A model generated the notes under the pieces. It was not told the origin of the DNA and made no database searches. It saw nothing but the letters and a program-made list of their open reading frames with translations. A stretch of 15,167 nt of DNA. Source: an uncultured Geobacteraceae bacterium. Lineage in GTDB: Bacteria; Desulfobacterota; Desulfuromonadia; Geobacterales; Pseudopelobacteraceae. This document shows, piece by piece, positions 1 through 6,528 of the stretch (its first letter is position 1; each line of letters begins with the position of its first letter). Made by a program: the position numbers and the translations under genes. The stretch spans positions 1-15,167 of the forward strand of contig CAIRND010000362.1 in assembly GCA_903879825.1 (NCBI GenBank), written 5' to 3'.

Positions 1-76
1 AAACCTGTTCCAAGAGCACCTCGATTTGATTTGGAATAGCATAAGTACTGCATACTGAATAAAGGGTTAAATGAAA
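1..76. other. non-coding end of window, downstream of cheW
   Basis: This is the stretch just after the cheW stop codon. On the minus strand a frame opens at an ATG near position 42 and stays open to the window edge, but it has no ribosome binding site and only about 14 codons, so a gene start cannot be called. No hairpin followed by a T-run is visible, so I cannot show that the operon ends here. Confidence 0.4.
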
Positions 77-574
77 TCAAATCTCACCAAAACTTTCCCT
101 CTCATCATCAGAGAACATAAGATCAATATCCATAATTATCAGTAATCTTTCGGCGTGATTAAAGACACCGGTGATGAATTCCTGACCAATGCCACCCGAA
201 AGTACCATCGCTGGAGGTGGCTGGATTTCACTGCTTTGGATGCGAATAACTTCTGAAACAGAATCCACGATAAATCCGGTCAGACTACCGCACACATCCA
301 TGATAATAATCCGGGTCTGGTTACTGTTTTCGCTTTCCATCAAATTAAAACGCCTACGCATGGATATAATCGGGATTACCTTACCACGAAGATTGATGAT
401 GCCCTCGACGTGCTGAGGGACATTGGGCATTTTGGTGATTGTTGGCATGCGGATGATCTCGCGTACCTTGAGAACTTCAACACCATATTCTTCATCTGCC
501 AACATAAAACTTACCAGTTGCACCAGTTCATCGTTTTTTGAGTCATTTAGTTTTACAAGTGCATGTGTTGACAT
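77..574 (-). CDS. cheW: CheW chemotaxis coupling protein
   Basis: CheW is the cytoplasmic adaptor that links chemoreceptor tips to the histidine kinase CheA. The 165-residue product is the usual length for a stand-alone CheW and has the family's features: a beta-rich start (VQLVSFMLADEEYGVEV, about residues 18-34), the segment following REIIRMP, and the signature GIINLRGKVIPII at 58-70, followed by a GFIVDSVSEV strand. An upstream in-frame ATG at 604 would add 10 residues, but the ATG at 574 has AAAGGAG six bases ahead of it, so the shorter form is preferred. It is the last visible gene of the minus-strand chemoreceptor run, 126 bp after the hemerythrin receptor. I see no clear promoter in that gap. 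The segment after the signature reads ISMRRRF, close to the family's usual IDLRxRF. The family assignment is firm; which CheA it serves is unknown because none is in the window. Confidence 0.95.
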   Translation of the reverse strand: MSTHALVKLNDSKNDELVQLVSFMLADEEYGVEVLKVREIIRMPTITKMPNVPQHVEGIINLRGKVIPIISMRRRFNLMESENSNQTRIIIMDVCGSLTGFIVDSVSEVIRIQSSEIQPPPAMVLSGGIGQEFITGVFNHAERLLIIMDIDLMFSDDERESFGEI

Positions 575-700
575 TTTGGGCTCCTTTTTCGGGCTATGGA
601 TCAAATCACCATGAATACGTGAATTGAAATAATCGCTTATTGTAAATAAAAGTCAGGTAATTGGTTTGCTGCGCTCTATCCTGTAATAACTATTCCGCAG

Positions 701-2257
701 CTATTTGATACCATTCTTGTTAAAGTGAGGGCCATAGCGTTTATCAACACCTTTAATATGGTTTATGAGCCAATCCTGCAAAAAGTTAATTACGTCCTGG
801 GTAATAAGCGGTTCGCCAGCATTGAACTTTCCAATCAGGTCGACTACCTGAGTGACCAATTTCTTATGTAATGCTTTGTGATCGGATTCTTCCGGGTAGT
901 GAGACTGCGAAAAGCTTCGTTCCTCGTCGGCAAAGTGGTTTACGGTATATTCGGCAAGGCCGTTTAAAACCCTACCAACAGCCTCTTTGCTTTTTTTCTG
1001 CTGCATGGCATCCGCCAATTCGTTTACCATATTGAAGAGTACTTTGTGTTGTTCATCATACTTCGATATGCCGGTTGAAAAAGATGCGTCCCATTCAAGA
1101 GACTTCGAAAGCCGGAAGTGGCTGACCAATTCATGCAGACCATCAACTTGTTTGGCAAGTGTGGTGGTTGCCTGAGTTGTGCTATGGGCATTTACCACAT
1201 TGCGATTAACAACGTCGGTAATCATCTGGATATTATTGGTGATCTCCTGAGTTGTGGCAGTCTGTTCTTCCGCTGCTGTCGCAACCTGGCTGATCTGCAT
1301 TGTCAGCTCATTTATTTTATTGAGGATGTCCTCCAGTGCTTCTCCGGAACGCGAAGTTTCGGCAGTTCCCCGTTTTACCTCTGCAACCCCTTCGGACATT
1401 GATCCAACTGCGGTCTGAGTCTCGCTTTGGATTGCTTTTATCATTGAAGCAATTTCTTTGGTTGCTTTGGTTGTACGCTCGGCTAATGCCCGTACTTCAT
1501 CGGCCACAACCGCAAAACCCCGGCCTTGTTCACCAGCCCTTGCTGCCTCAATAGCGGCATTCAGCGCCAACAGGTTGGTCTGATCCGCGATATCCTGGAT
1601 TGTATTGACGATTGCCCCAATCTGATCGGAACGGTGTCCCAATCCCTCGACTGTCTGAGATGACACATTGACCCGCTGGGCGATCCCTTCCATCAAGCGG
1701 GAACTGCTTTGCACCAGTTGCGAACCGACGTGCGTCTGCTCGGTGGCCTTCTGAGCACTCTCTGCTGCATATAAGCAGTTACGGGCAATATCTCCGGACG
1801 TTGCAGACATCTCTTCACTGGCGGTTGCAATCGTGCTCGCTTGAATAGCTACGTCTTCAGCCGCAGAAGCCATAGCATCAGTGGTGGATCGCACCATCAC
1901 CACAGAATCTCGCACCGTATCAGCCACTGAGAAAAACTGGCGCATGGCTTTATTCATATCAGTCATCATAGTATTAAAAGCCGTTGCCAAACGGGCAAAA
2001 TCGCCGGTCCCTGTGACCTCCGCGCGAACGGAAAGATCACCTGACGCAGCTTTTTCCAGAGCGGATACAATGCTGGCCAACGGCTTAAAAGCAATGTTGC
2101 TTAAAAACCCAAGGACAGTCGACATAACAATCAACAAAGCTGCACCGATTGCAATTGATATGAGAAGATCACCCTTCGGATTGAAGAGTGCCATTGCTGC
2201 CACCGTCAGGATAATTCCCAATGTGTTCCCAACTATAATACGAGCGGTAAATGACAT
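701..2257 (-). CDS. methyl-accepting chemotaxis protein with C-terminal bacteriohemerythrin domain
   Basis: This is a 518-residue chemoreceptor. Two membrane segments lie at about 7-25 and 31-53 with only about five residues between them, so there is no periplasmic sensor domain. A HAMP-like region follows (about 54-107), then the MCP signalling coiled coil, whose hairpin tip is around residues 225-263 (DQTNLLALNAA...AERTT). The receptor part ends with LVSHFRL, which matches the tails of the two neighbouring MCPs, and a complete hemerythrin domain follows directly (about 386-514). All seven expected di-iron ligands are visible: H404, H441, E445, H460, H464, H500 and D505. Hemerythrin domains bind O2, and the MCP DcrH of Desulfovibrio is the known precedent, so this is probably a cytoplasmic oxygen or redox receptor (inference). 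The start has AAGGAG at good spacing. The gene lies 48 bp after the preceding MCP and is probably co-transcribed with it. Confidence 0.94.
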   Translation of the reverse strand: MSFTARIIVGNTLGIILTVAAMALFNPKGDLLISIAIGAALLIVMSTVLGFLSNIAFKPLASIVSALEKAASGDLSVRAEVTGTGDFARLATAFNTMMTDMNKAMRQFFSVADTVRDSVVMVRSTTDAMASAAEDVAIQASTIATASEEMSATSGDIARNCLYAAESAQKATEQTHVGSQLVQSSSRLMEGIAQRVNVSSQTVEGLGHRSDQIGAIVNTIQDIADQTNLLALNAAIEAARAGEQGRGFAVVADEVRALAERTTKATKEIASMIKAIQSETQTAVGSMSEGVAEVKRGTAETSRSGEALEDILNKINELTMQISQVATAAEEQTATTQEITNNIQMITDVVNRNVVNAHSTTQATTTLAKQVDGLHELVSHFRLSKSLEWDASFSTGISKYDEQHKVLFNMVNELADAMQQKKSKEAVGRVLNGLAEYTVNHFADEERSFSQSHYPEESDHKALHKKLVTQVVDLIGKFNAGEPLITQDVINFLQDWLINHIKGVDKRYGPHFNKNGIK

Positions 2258-2305
2258 ATCAATCTCCTTGTAATTTATAAGTTACCTACGACATTTATGT
2301 GCCAG

Positions 2306-3955
2306 TTATAGTTTGAACTGTCGGACAAGTCGCTGCAGTTCTTCCGCGTTACCGTTAAGTTGGCTGGCCGCAGTAGCAGATTGGTGTGCTCCACTGGCGG
2401 TGTCCTGTACTACCTGGGTGATCTGGTGCATGTTATTTGAAATTTCACTTGTCGTGGCAGTCTGTTCTTCGGCGGCGGTTGCTATCTGGTTAACCTGCAT
2501 GGAAACGGCACTAACCTGTTCCATAATATCGCGCAGTGCATCGCCGGATTTTGCTGCTTCAACGGTACCTGCTTCAACTTGCTGAACGCCCTGCTCCATG
2601 GCGACAACAGCCCCTTTAGTTTCTTTCTGGATGGCCTTAATCATTTCTCCAATTTCTTTAGTTGCACGAGTGGTGCGTTCAGCTAATGCGCGAACTTCGT
2701 CAGCAACTACCGCAAAGCCCCGGCCCTGTTCTCCAGCCCGTGCCGCCTCAATAGCAGCATTTAGAGCCAACAGATTTGTTTGGTCGGCAATATCTTCAAT
2801 AGTTCCGATTATTGCTCCAATCTGATCTGACCGAGCGCCCAGGCTTTCGACTGTTCGGGCCGATTCCTGAACCTTGTCAGCGATCTGTCCCATAACCTTA
2901 ATGGTAGCTTCTACAACACTCGCTCCATTGTTTGCCGATTGCGTCGCACGCTGAGCTCCTTCGGCCGCCATCTGGCAGTTTTGAGCAATATCACCGGAAG
3001 TAGCCGACATTTCTTCGCCGGCGGTTGCAATGGTTGTAGCCTGTGCGGCTACTTCCTCTGCACCCGTTGCGATTCGCTCTGCGGTTGAGTTTACCTGAGA
3101 AGCCGCAACAGAAACTTGTGTAGAAGCCTCTGCCACCTTTTGGAGTGCCACTGTAAAGGAATCGGCCATAGCATCAAACGAATTGCCAATAACGCCGAAT
3201 TCATCTTGTGTAGTAAAATGCAGTCGATGTGATAGATCACCTTGTGCCATGTCACCACTCGCTTTAATCAACGCCGCAGTTGAATTCGTAATTGAACGAA
3301 CAATTATAAATCCTAAAATCAGAGTTATGATGATTGACAGCAGGATTGCTGCTGCGACAAGCGCCATGGTGGTATGATAATGACCGACAGCATCTTCATG
3401 TGACCTTTTGGCCTGTGATTTTTCGTTATCATAAATCTTTTGTGCTGCTTCGTTGGCAGTTTTAAAAAGTGGGTTGGTCTTAGTCAGGGTAATTTTAACA
3501 GCCTCTTCAAACTTACCAGCAAGGACCGCTTCTCGTGTTGGAAGTAGTCCTTCTTTAACAAAATGCATCCGCTTTTCAGCATAGTCATCCGCTAATTTTT
3601 TTTCTTCGGCGCTTAAGGTACCTCCAGAGGTAAATTCCTTCCATATGACTGAGATTTCTTCGATGTTCTTAACAACCTGATCCGTATGAAAGGTAAGCGG
3701 ATGGTCGTGCATCTTTACTATTTCGGGATTAGCGGGGTCATGCTGGAGTGCAAGCAGCAACTGGATGCGATTGTCACGCATAAGTGCCATTATCTGGCTG
3801 ATCTGAGCAGTATTAACCAGATTTTCCTTGTACATGATTTCGATAGAATCATTAGATGATTTCATGCCGGCCAGACCAATAACTCCGGCCACGGTCACTG
3901 AGACACAGGCAACCAGTAAAATAATGAGAAGTTTCGTTTTTATACTGAAGTTCAT
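2306..3955 (-). CDS. methyl-accepting chemotaxis protein, four-helix-bundle sensor type
   Basis: This is a 549-residue transmembrane chemoreceptor. TM1 is at about 8-28 and is followed by a periplasmic helical region (about 29-193) of the 4HB_MCP type, then TM2 (about 196-219), HAMP (about 220-272) and the MCP signalling domain. The hairpin tip begins at D391 and is identical over 39 residues to the tips of the other two receptors here. Glu/Gln pairs typical of methylation helices are present (GAEEVAAQA, TAGEEMSATS, ATAAEEQTATT). The protein ends AEELQRLVRQFKL, the same ending as the MCP at 4435-6060. The periplasmic part contains four histidines within 19 residues (H72, H83, H85, H90) in the stretch QHDP...MHDHPLTFH. 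The ligand is unknown. The start at 3955 has AAAGGACC upstream. The gene sits between the STAS gene and the hemerythrin MCP in the same orientation. Confidence 0.95.
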   Translation of the reverse strand: MNFSIKTKLLIILLVACVSVTVAGVIGLAGMKSSNDSIEIMYKENLVNTAQISQIMALMRDNRIQLLLALQHDPANPEIVKMHDHPLTFHTDQVVKNIEEISVIWKEFTSGGTLSAEEKKLADDYAEKRMHFVKEGLLPTREAVLAGKFEEAVKITLTKTNPLFKTANEAAQKIYDNEKSQAKRSHEDAVGHYHTTMALVAAAILLSIIITLILGFIIVRSITNSTAALIKASGDMAQGDLSHRLHFTTQDEFGVIGNSFDAMADSFTVALQKVAEASTQVSVAASQVNSTAERIATGAEEVAAQATTIATAGEEMSATSGDIAQNCQMAAEGAQRATQSANNGASVVEATIKVMGQIADKVQESARTVESLGARSDQIGAIIGTIEDIADQTNLLALNAAIEAARAGEQGRGFAVVADEVRALAERTTRATKEIGEMIKAIQKETKGAVVAMEQGVQQVEAGTVEAAKSGDALRDIMEQVSAVSMQVNQIATAAEEQTATTSEISNNMHQITQVVQDTASGAHQSATAASQLNGNAEELQRLVRQFKL

Positions 3956-4053
3956 TGTGTAGGTCCTTTATTATATTCAGGTAAGTTGCATATTCCTTGG
4001 TAATATATCGCGTAATTTGAACTTCTAAACGGTTTGTGAACTGCAGCAAGCCA

Positions 4054-4353
4054 TTAATTCGCCACAAGACGAACATTAAACAGCTGAACAAGGCAAAGTT
4101 CTTCAAGAAGCTCATATAAACGATCGTCAGCGACAATCAAAGAAACAGAGATTTTGTCGACGTTAACCAGCTTCATCAGATGACCAATTACGGTAGATGT
4201 CATTGAAAACGAGTCATGCATTTTTAAGAGTACGTTTTTTATACCTTTATTCAGATGGGTCGTGATCGCCTTTTGTATCTCTAAGCTATCTTCTACCGTC
4301 TTAATGTTACCCGTGATGGTTAGCCCATTATTCCCATTGTCCTTAATCTGCAT
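4054..4353 (-). CDS. STAS-domain protein, chemoreceptor-operon type
   Basis: The 99-residue product is the size of a single STAS domain, the fold of anti-sigma factor antagonists such as SpoIIAA. It shows an early strand LTITGNI (11-17), helix EDSLEIQKAI, strand NVLLKM (40-45), then SMTSTVIGHLMKL and a C-terminal helix ELLEELCLVQLFNV. In classical antagonists the central motif is DSSGLG with the first serine phosphorylated. Here the aligned residues are T52-S53-T54, so the aspartate is replaced while the candidate phosphoserine S53 is kept. No anti-sigma kinase or PP2C phosphatase gene is in the window. The ATG at 4353 is chosen because GGGAGA lies six bases upstream; an in-frame ATG at 4371 would add six residues but has no such site. 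Lying between two MCPs, it may act on receptor arrays or on a partner encoded elsewhere (inference). Confidence 0.8.
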   Translation of the reverse strand: MQIKDNGNNGLTITGNIKTVEDSLEIQKAITTHLNKGIKNVLLKMHDSFSMTSTVIGHLMKLVNVDKISVSLIVADDRLYELLEELCLVQLFNVRLVAN

Positions 4354-4434
4354 GCGGATCTCCCGTTTCAATTGTTTTCGAGACAGTCACGCCACCTCGT
4401 TGTCACTATATGAAATTCTCATTACGTTATTGTA

Positions 4435-6060
4435 TTACAACTTGAACTGCCGCACCAACCGCTGCAATTCCTCTGCGTTGCCATGAAGTTGCGTTGCGGC
4501 AGCTGATGAGTCTTGTGCCCCGTGAGAGGTTTGTTGTACCACTTCCGTAATCATATGCATGTTACTTGATATCTCGTTAGTGGTCGCTGTCTGCTCCTCG
4601 GCCGCAGTCGCAATTTGGCTTACCTGCATGGCAACGGAACTCACTTGCTCGAGTATTTCGTTAAGAGAGGTTTCCATCTGAGATGCCTCTTCTGCGCCTC
4701 GTTCGGTCTCTTTGACTCCTTCTTCCAATGAAGAAATTGCATGTTGAGTTTCTGTCTGTATTGCTCGGATCATGCCGCTAATTTCCTTGGTTGCCCGTGT
4801 CGTGCGTTCAGCCAGAGCTCGTACTTCATCAGCAACAACGGCAAAACCTCGGCCTTGCTCTCCAGCACGGGCAGCTTCGATTGCCGCGTTTAATGCAAGT
4901 AAGTTCGTCTGATCGGCAATATCCTCGATTGTTCCAACGATGGCACCAATCTGTTCGGACCGTGTGCCAAGTGAGCCGACAATCACGGCATTATCTTTGC
5001 TCTTGGCGCCACGCACTTTAATTCCTGTGATTGTTTTCTGGACGACATCAAACCCACGTTGTGCTGTATGTGATGCGCTGTTTGCAGCTTCCACAGCGAT
5101 CTGGCAGTTCTGCGCAATATCACCGGAGGTTGCCGCCATTTCTTCTCCCGCTGTTGCAATAGTGGCGGCTTGGGCGGCGACTTCTTCTGAACCCGTGGCA
5201 ATCTGCTCGGCAGTAGCGTTTAATTGGCTTGCAGCAGAGGCAACTTGGGTAGATGTCGATGCTATTTGACTGATGACGCTATGTAGTTTCTCAATAAAAA
5301 GATTGAATCCATCACATATTTCGCCCAGTTCATCCTTGCCTTTGTACGGCAAGCGGGCAGTTAGATCGCCATCTCCTTGGGCAATATCGGTGACCATCTG
5401 ATCAATTTGAGTAAGAGGGCGTTTGATGGAGAGAATCAGAGTTATCGTCATAATCATGACGATAATAAATGATAAGGCAATTATTGAAATTATTATGATG
5501 ACGGCGTGCTGTTTATCACTGTCCAACTCCTTTTTTACCTTTTCCATAGTCGCATCGTTAGCCGTTGCATAATCCGTGATGTTTTTTTCTGCCTGATGGA
5601 TGGACTCCTTGTACTCGCCAATTGCCTTATTAGCATCAGGGCTTGTGGTAATTGCCCCACTCTTTATTTTCTCAATAATTTTACCGAAGCCGGATTCGTA
5701 TCCTTCGATTGACTTGTTAATAGCGGTAAGAGTTTCTTTGTCTTTCGGTTCTTCTTCCAGCTTTAATAAAGTTTCCATCCGTTTTTTTGCATGTTCCCGT
5801 ACTTCGCCCCACTTTTTAGCGTATTCATCTACTTTGGTACGGTCGTCAACGTTCAGGAAAGCATCCTTTTCATAGCGACGCATCATATTAATGTTCGCTC
5901 TCATGCGTTGGGCATTTTCAACAATTTTACAGTCTACTTCAATCGCTTTGTCACCTTTTGCATTCATAACTTTCAGTTCATAAAGACCAAAGCCACCCAG
6001 CACCAACAGAAAAAACAGACATGTCCCAAATCCCAGTATCAGCCTTGTACCAATTTTCAC
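4435..6060 (-). CDS. methyl-accepting chemotaxis protein, four-helix-bundle-like sensor
   Basis: This is a 541-residue transmembrane chemoreceptor. TM1 is at about 7-28, followed by a charged helical periplasmic domain (about 30-184) with the RRYEKDAFLN motif at 61-70 common in four-helix-bundle type sensors. TM2 is at about 186-211, HAMP at about 212-264, and then the MCP signalling domain with its tip beginning at D383. It ends AEELQRLVRQFKL like the MCP at 2306-3955. The start codon is GTG at 6060, supported by GGAGG seven bases upstream. It is 28 bp downstream of the small Os1348-like gene, so the two are very probably co-transcribed. The ligand cannot be read from the sequence. Synonymous positions differ strongly from the other receptors even where the protein is identical, so it is an old paralogue rather than a recent copy. 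Confidence 0.95.
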   Translation of the reverse strand: MKIGTRLILGFGTCLFFLLVLGGFGLYELKVMNAKGDKAIEVDCKIVENAQRMRANINMMRRYEKDAFLNVDDRTKVDEYAKKWGEVREHAKKRMETLLKLEEEPKDKETLTAINKSIEGYESGFGKIIEKIKSGAITTSPDANKAIGEYKESIHQAEKNITDYATANDATMEKVKKELDSDKQHAVIIIISIIALSFIIVMIMTITLILSIKRPLTQIDQMVTDIAQGDGDLTARLPYKGKDELGEICDGFNLFIEKLHSVISQIASTSTQVASAASQLNATAEQIATGSEEVAAQAATIATAGEEMAATSGDIAQNCQIAVEAANSASHTAQRGFDVVQKTITGIKVRGAKSKDNAVIVGSLGTRSEQIGAIVGTIEDIADQTNLLALNAAIEAARAGEQGRGFAVVADEVRALAERTTRATKEISGMIRAIQTETQHAISSLEEGVKETERGAEEASQMETSLNEILEQVSSVAMQVSQIATAAEEQTATTNEISSNMHMITEVVQQTSHGAQDSSAAATQLHGNAEELQRLVRQFKL

Positions 6061-6088
6061 TTTTATTCCTCCGGTTTTATTTATTATT

Positions 6089-6316
6089 TCAGACCTTTGA
6101 TGTGTGTGCCGATTTACGTTTCATGCCGATATTCATCCAGCTGGAAACCATCGCAAGACGGACAAAATCCTCTGGACAGATCATACTTACTTCCTTTTTG
6201 CTCAGGAGGTAGCCCTCCTCATGGCATATTTTAACAAGGTCTGTTGCCGCTCGCTGGCGAAGATCCTCATCTGTTAGTAGACGACCTAACAGCATTTCAA
6301 GTGCTTCCTGTGACAT
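6089..6316 (-). CDS. small Os1348/Nif11-like (NHLP-clan) protein
   Basis: This 75-residue product is read from an ATG with a strong GGGAGG site four bases upstream. Its first 40 residues (SQEALEMLLGRLLTDEDLR... then EEGYLLSKKEV) follow the pattern of the Os1348-type, NHLP-clan small proteins, whose N-terminal region resembles RiPP leader peptides of the Nif11/nitrile-hydratase kind. The tail (residues 47-75) is basic, has no glycine-rich cleavage site or Cys/Ser/Thr-rich core, and ends KRKSAHTSKV. Cysteines are C31 and C47. No RiPP-modifying enzyme or peptide exporter is nearby. It is the first gene of the chemoreceptor operon, about 56 bp downstream of the predicted sigma-54 start and 28 bp ahead of an MCP. 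The coding call is good. The family call is by recognition of the pattern and is moderate. Its role in a chemotaxis operon is unknown. Confidence 0.75.
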   Translation of the reverse strand: MSQEALEMLLGRLLTDEDLRQRAATDLVKICHEEGYLLSKKEVSMICPEDFVRLAMVSSWMNIGMKRKSAHTSKV

Positions 6317-6370
6317 TGTACCTCCCGATGTGTTCCATATACGAACACAATTGATACTAAAATACTACTG

Positions 6371-6393
6371 CGCTATTAATGAAGCTAATAGCG
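6371..6393. repeat. 8-bp inverted repeat across the sigma-54 promoter and start
   Basis: CGCTATTA (6371-6378) and TAATAGCG (6386-6393) are perfect inverted arms around a 7-base centre. The upstream arm occupies the spacer between the -24 and -12 elements and the downstream arm covers the predicted transcription start. A protein bound here would block the promoter. No T-run follows on either strand, so a terminator is unlikely. It may be an operator or chance symmetry. Confidence 0.5.
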
Positions 6394-6399
6394 TGCCAA
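6382..6399 (-). promoter_or_regulatory. sigma-54 (-24/-12) promoter of the chemoreceptor operon
   Basis: Read on the minus strand the site is TTGGCACGCTATTAGCT. Compared with the consensus TGGCACG-N4-TTGCW it matches at every defined position except one (TAGC for TTGC), and GG and GC are separated by exactly 10 bases as required. The -24 GG is at 6397-6396 and the -12 GC at 6385-6384, predicting a start near 6372 and a leader of about 56 bases before the small Os1348-like gene. The neighbouring gene upstream encodes a sigma-54 activator, which supports the call. Confidence 0.82.
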
Positions 6400-6460
6400 C
6401 AGCGGGAAGTTTTGTAACTATCTGCTTTCATTTGAATATAATATAGTGGGATAAAATAAG

Positions 6461-6477
6461 TGTGTCTGTATGACACA
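6461..6477. promoter_or_regulatory. probable enhancer (UAS) site 1 for the sigma-54 activator
   Basis: TGTGTC-TGTAT-GACACA is a perfect 6-bp inverted repeat around a 5-base centre. It is centred about 97 bp upstream of the predicted sigma-54 start site, within the range normal for enhancer-binding proteins. The same pattern recurs 31 bp further upstream. Confidence 0.68.
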
Positions 6478-6488
6478 TCATCTGGTTT

Positions 6489-6511
6489 ATATGTATCAGC
6501 CAGACACATAT
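6489..6511. promoter_or_regulatory. probable enhancer (UAS) site 2 for the sigma-54 activator
   Basis: The core TGTATC-AGCCA-GACACA (6492-6508) is the same 17-bp pattern as site 1 with one base changed. The symmetry extends three bases further on each side, giving 9-bp arms with one mismatch. It is centred about 128 bp upstream of the predicted start and is 31 bp from site 1, close to three turns of the helix, so both would be on the same face of the DNA. It starts 18 bp after the stop codon of the activator gene. Confidence 0.68.
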
Positions 6512-6528
6512 GTTTTGTTGGGGGGATT

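Noticed and set aside
628..641. AATAA-TCGC-TTATT hairpin in the gap before cheW.
   Set aside because: The stem is only five A/T pairs with no T-run after it, and is too weak to call as a terminator or operator.
3852..4136. A 94-residue minus-strand open frame between the second MCP and the STAS gene.
   Set aside because: It overlaps the ends of both well-supported genes in another frame, has no recognisable domain and no ribosome site that decides a start. It is a chance frame.
4798..4914. The 39-residue receptor hairpin tip is identical in all three MCPs, suggesting recent duplication or gene conversion.
   Set aside because: The DNA of the three copies (1472-1588, 2669-2785, 4798-4914) differs at many synonymous positions. 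The identity is explained by strong selection on the CheA/CheW contact region, not by recent copying.
6461..6508. TGTGTCTG and CAGACACA (6461-6468, 6501-6508) as a long stem, possibly a terminator for the activator gene on the minus strand.
   Set aside because: The loop would be 32 bases and the following sequence (CTTATTTTAT) is a poor T-tract. The two phased 17-bp palindromes explain the same bases better.
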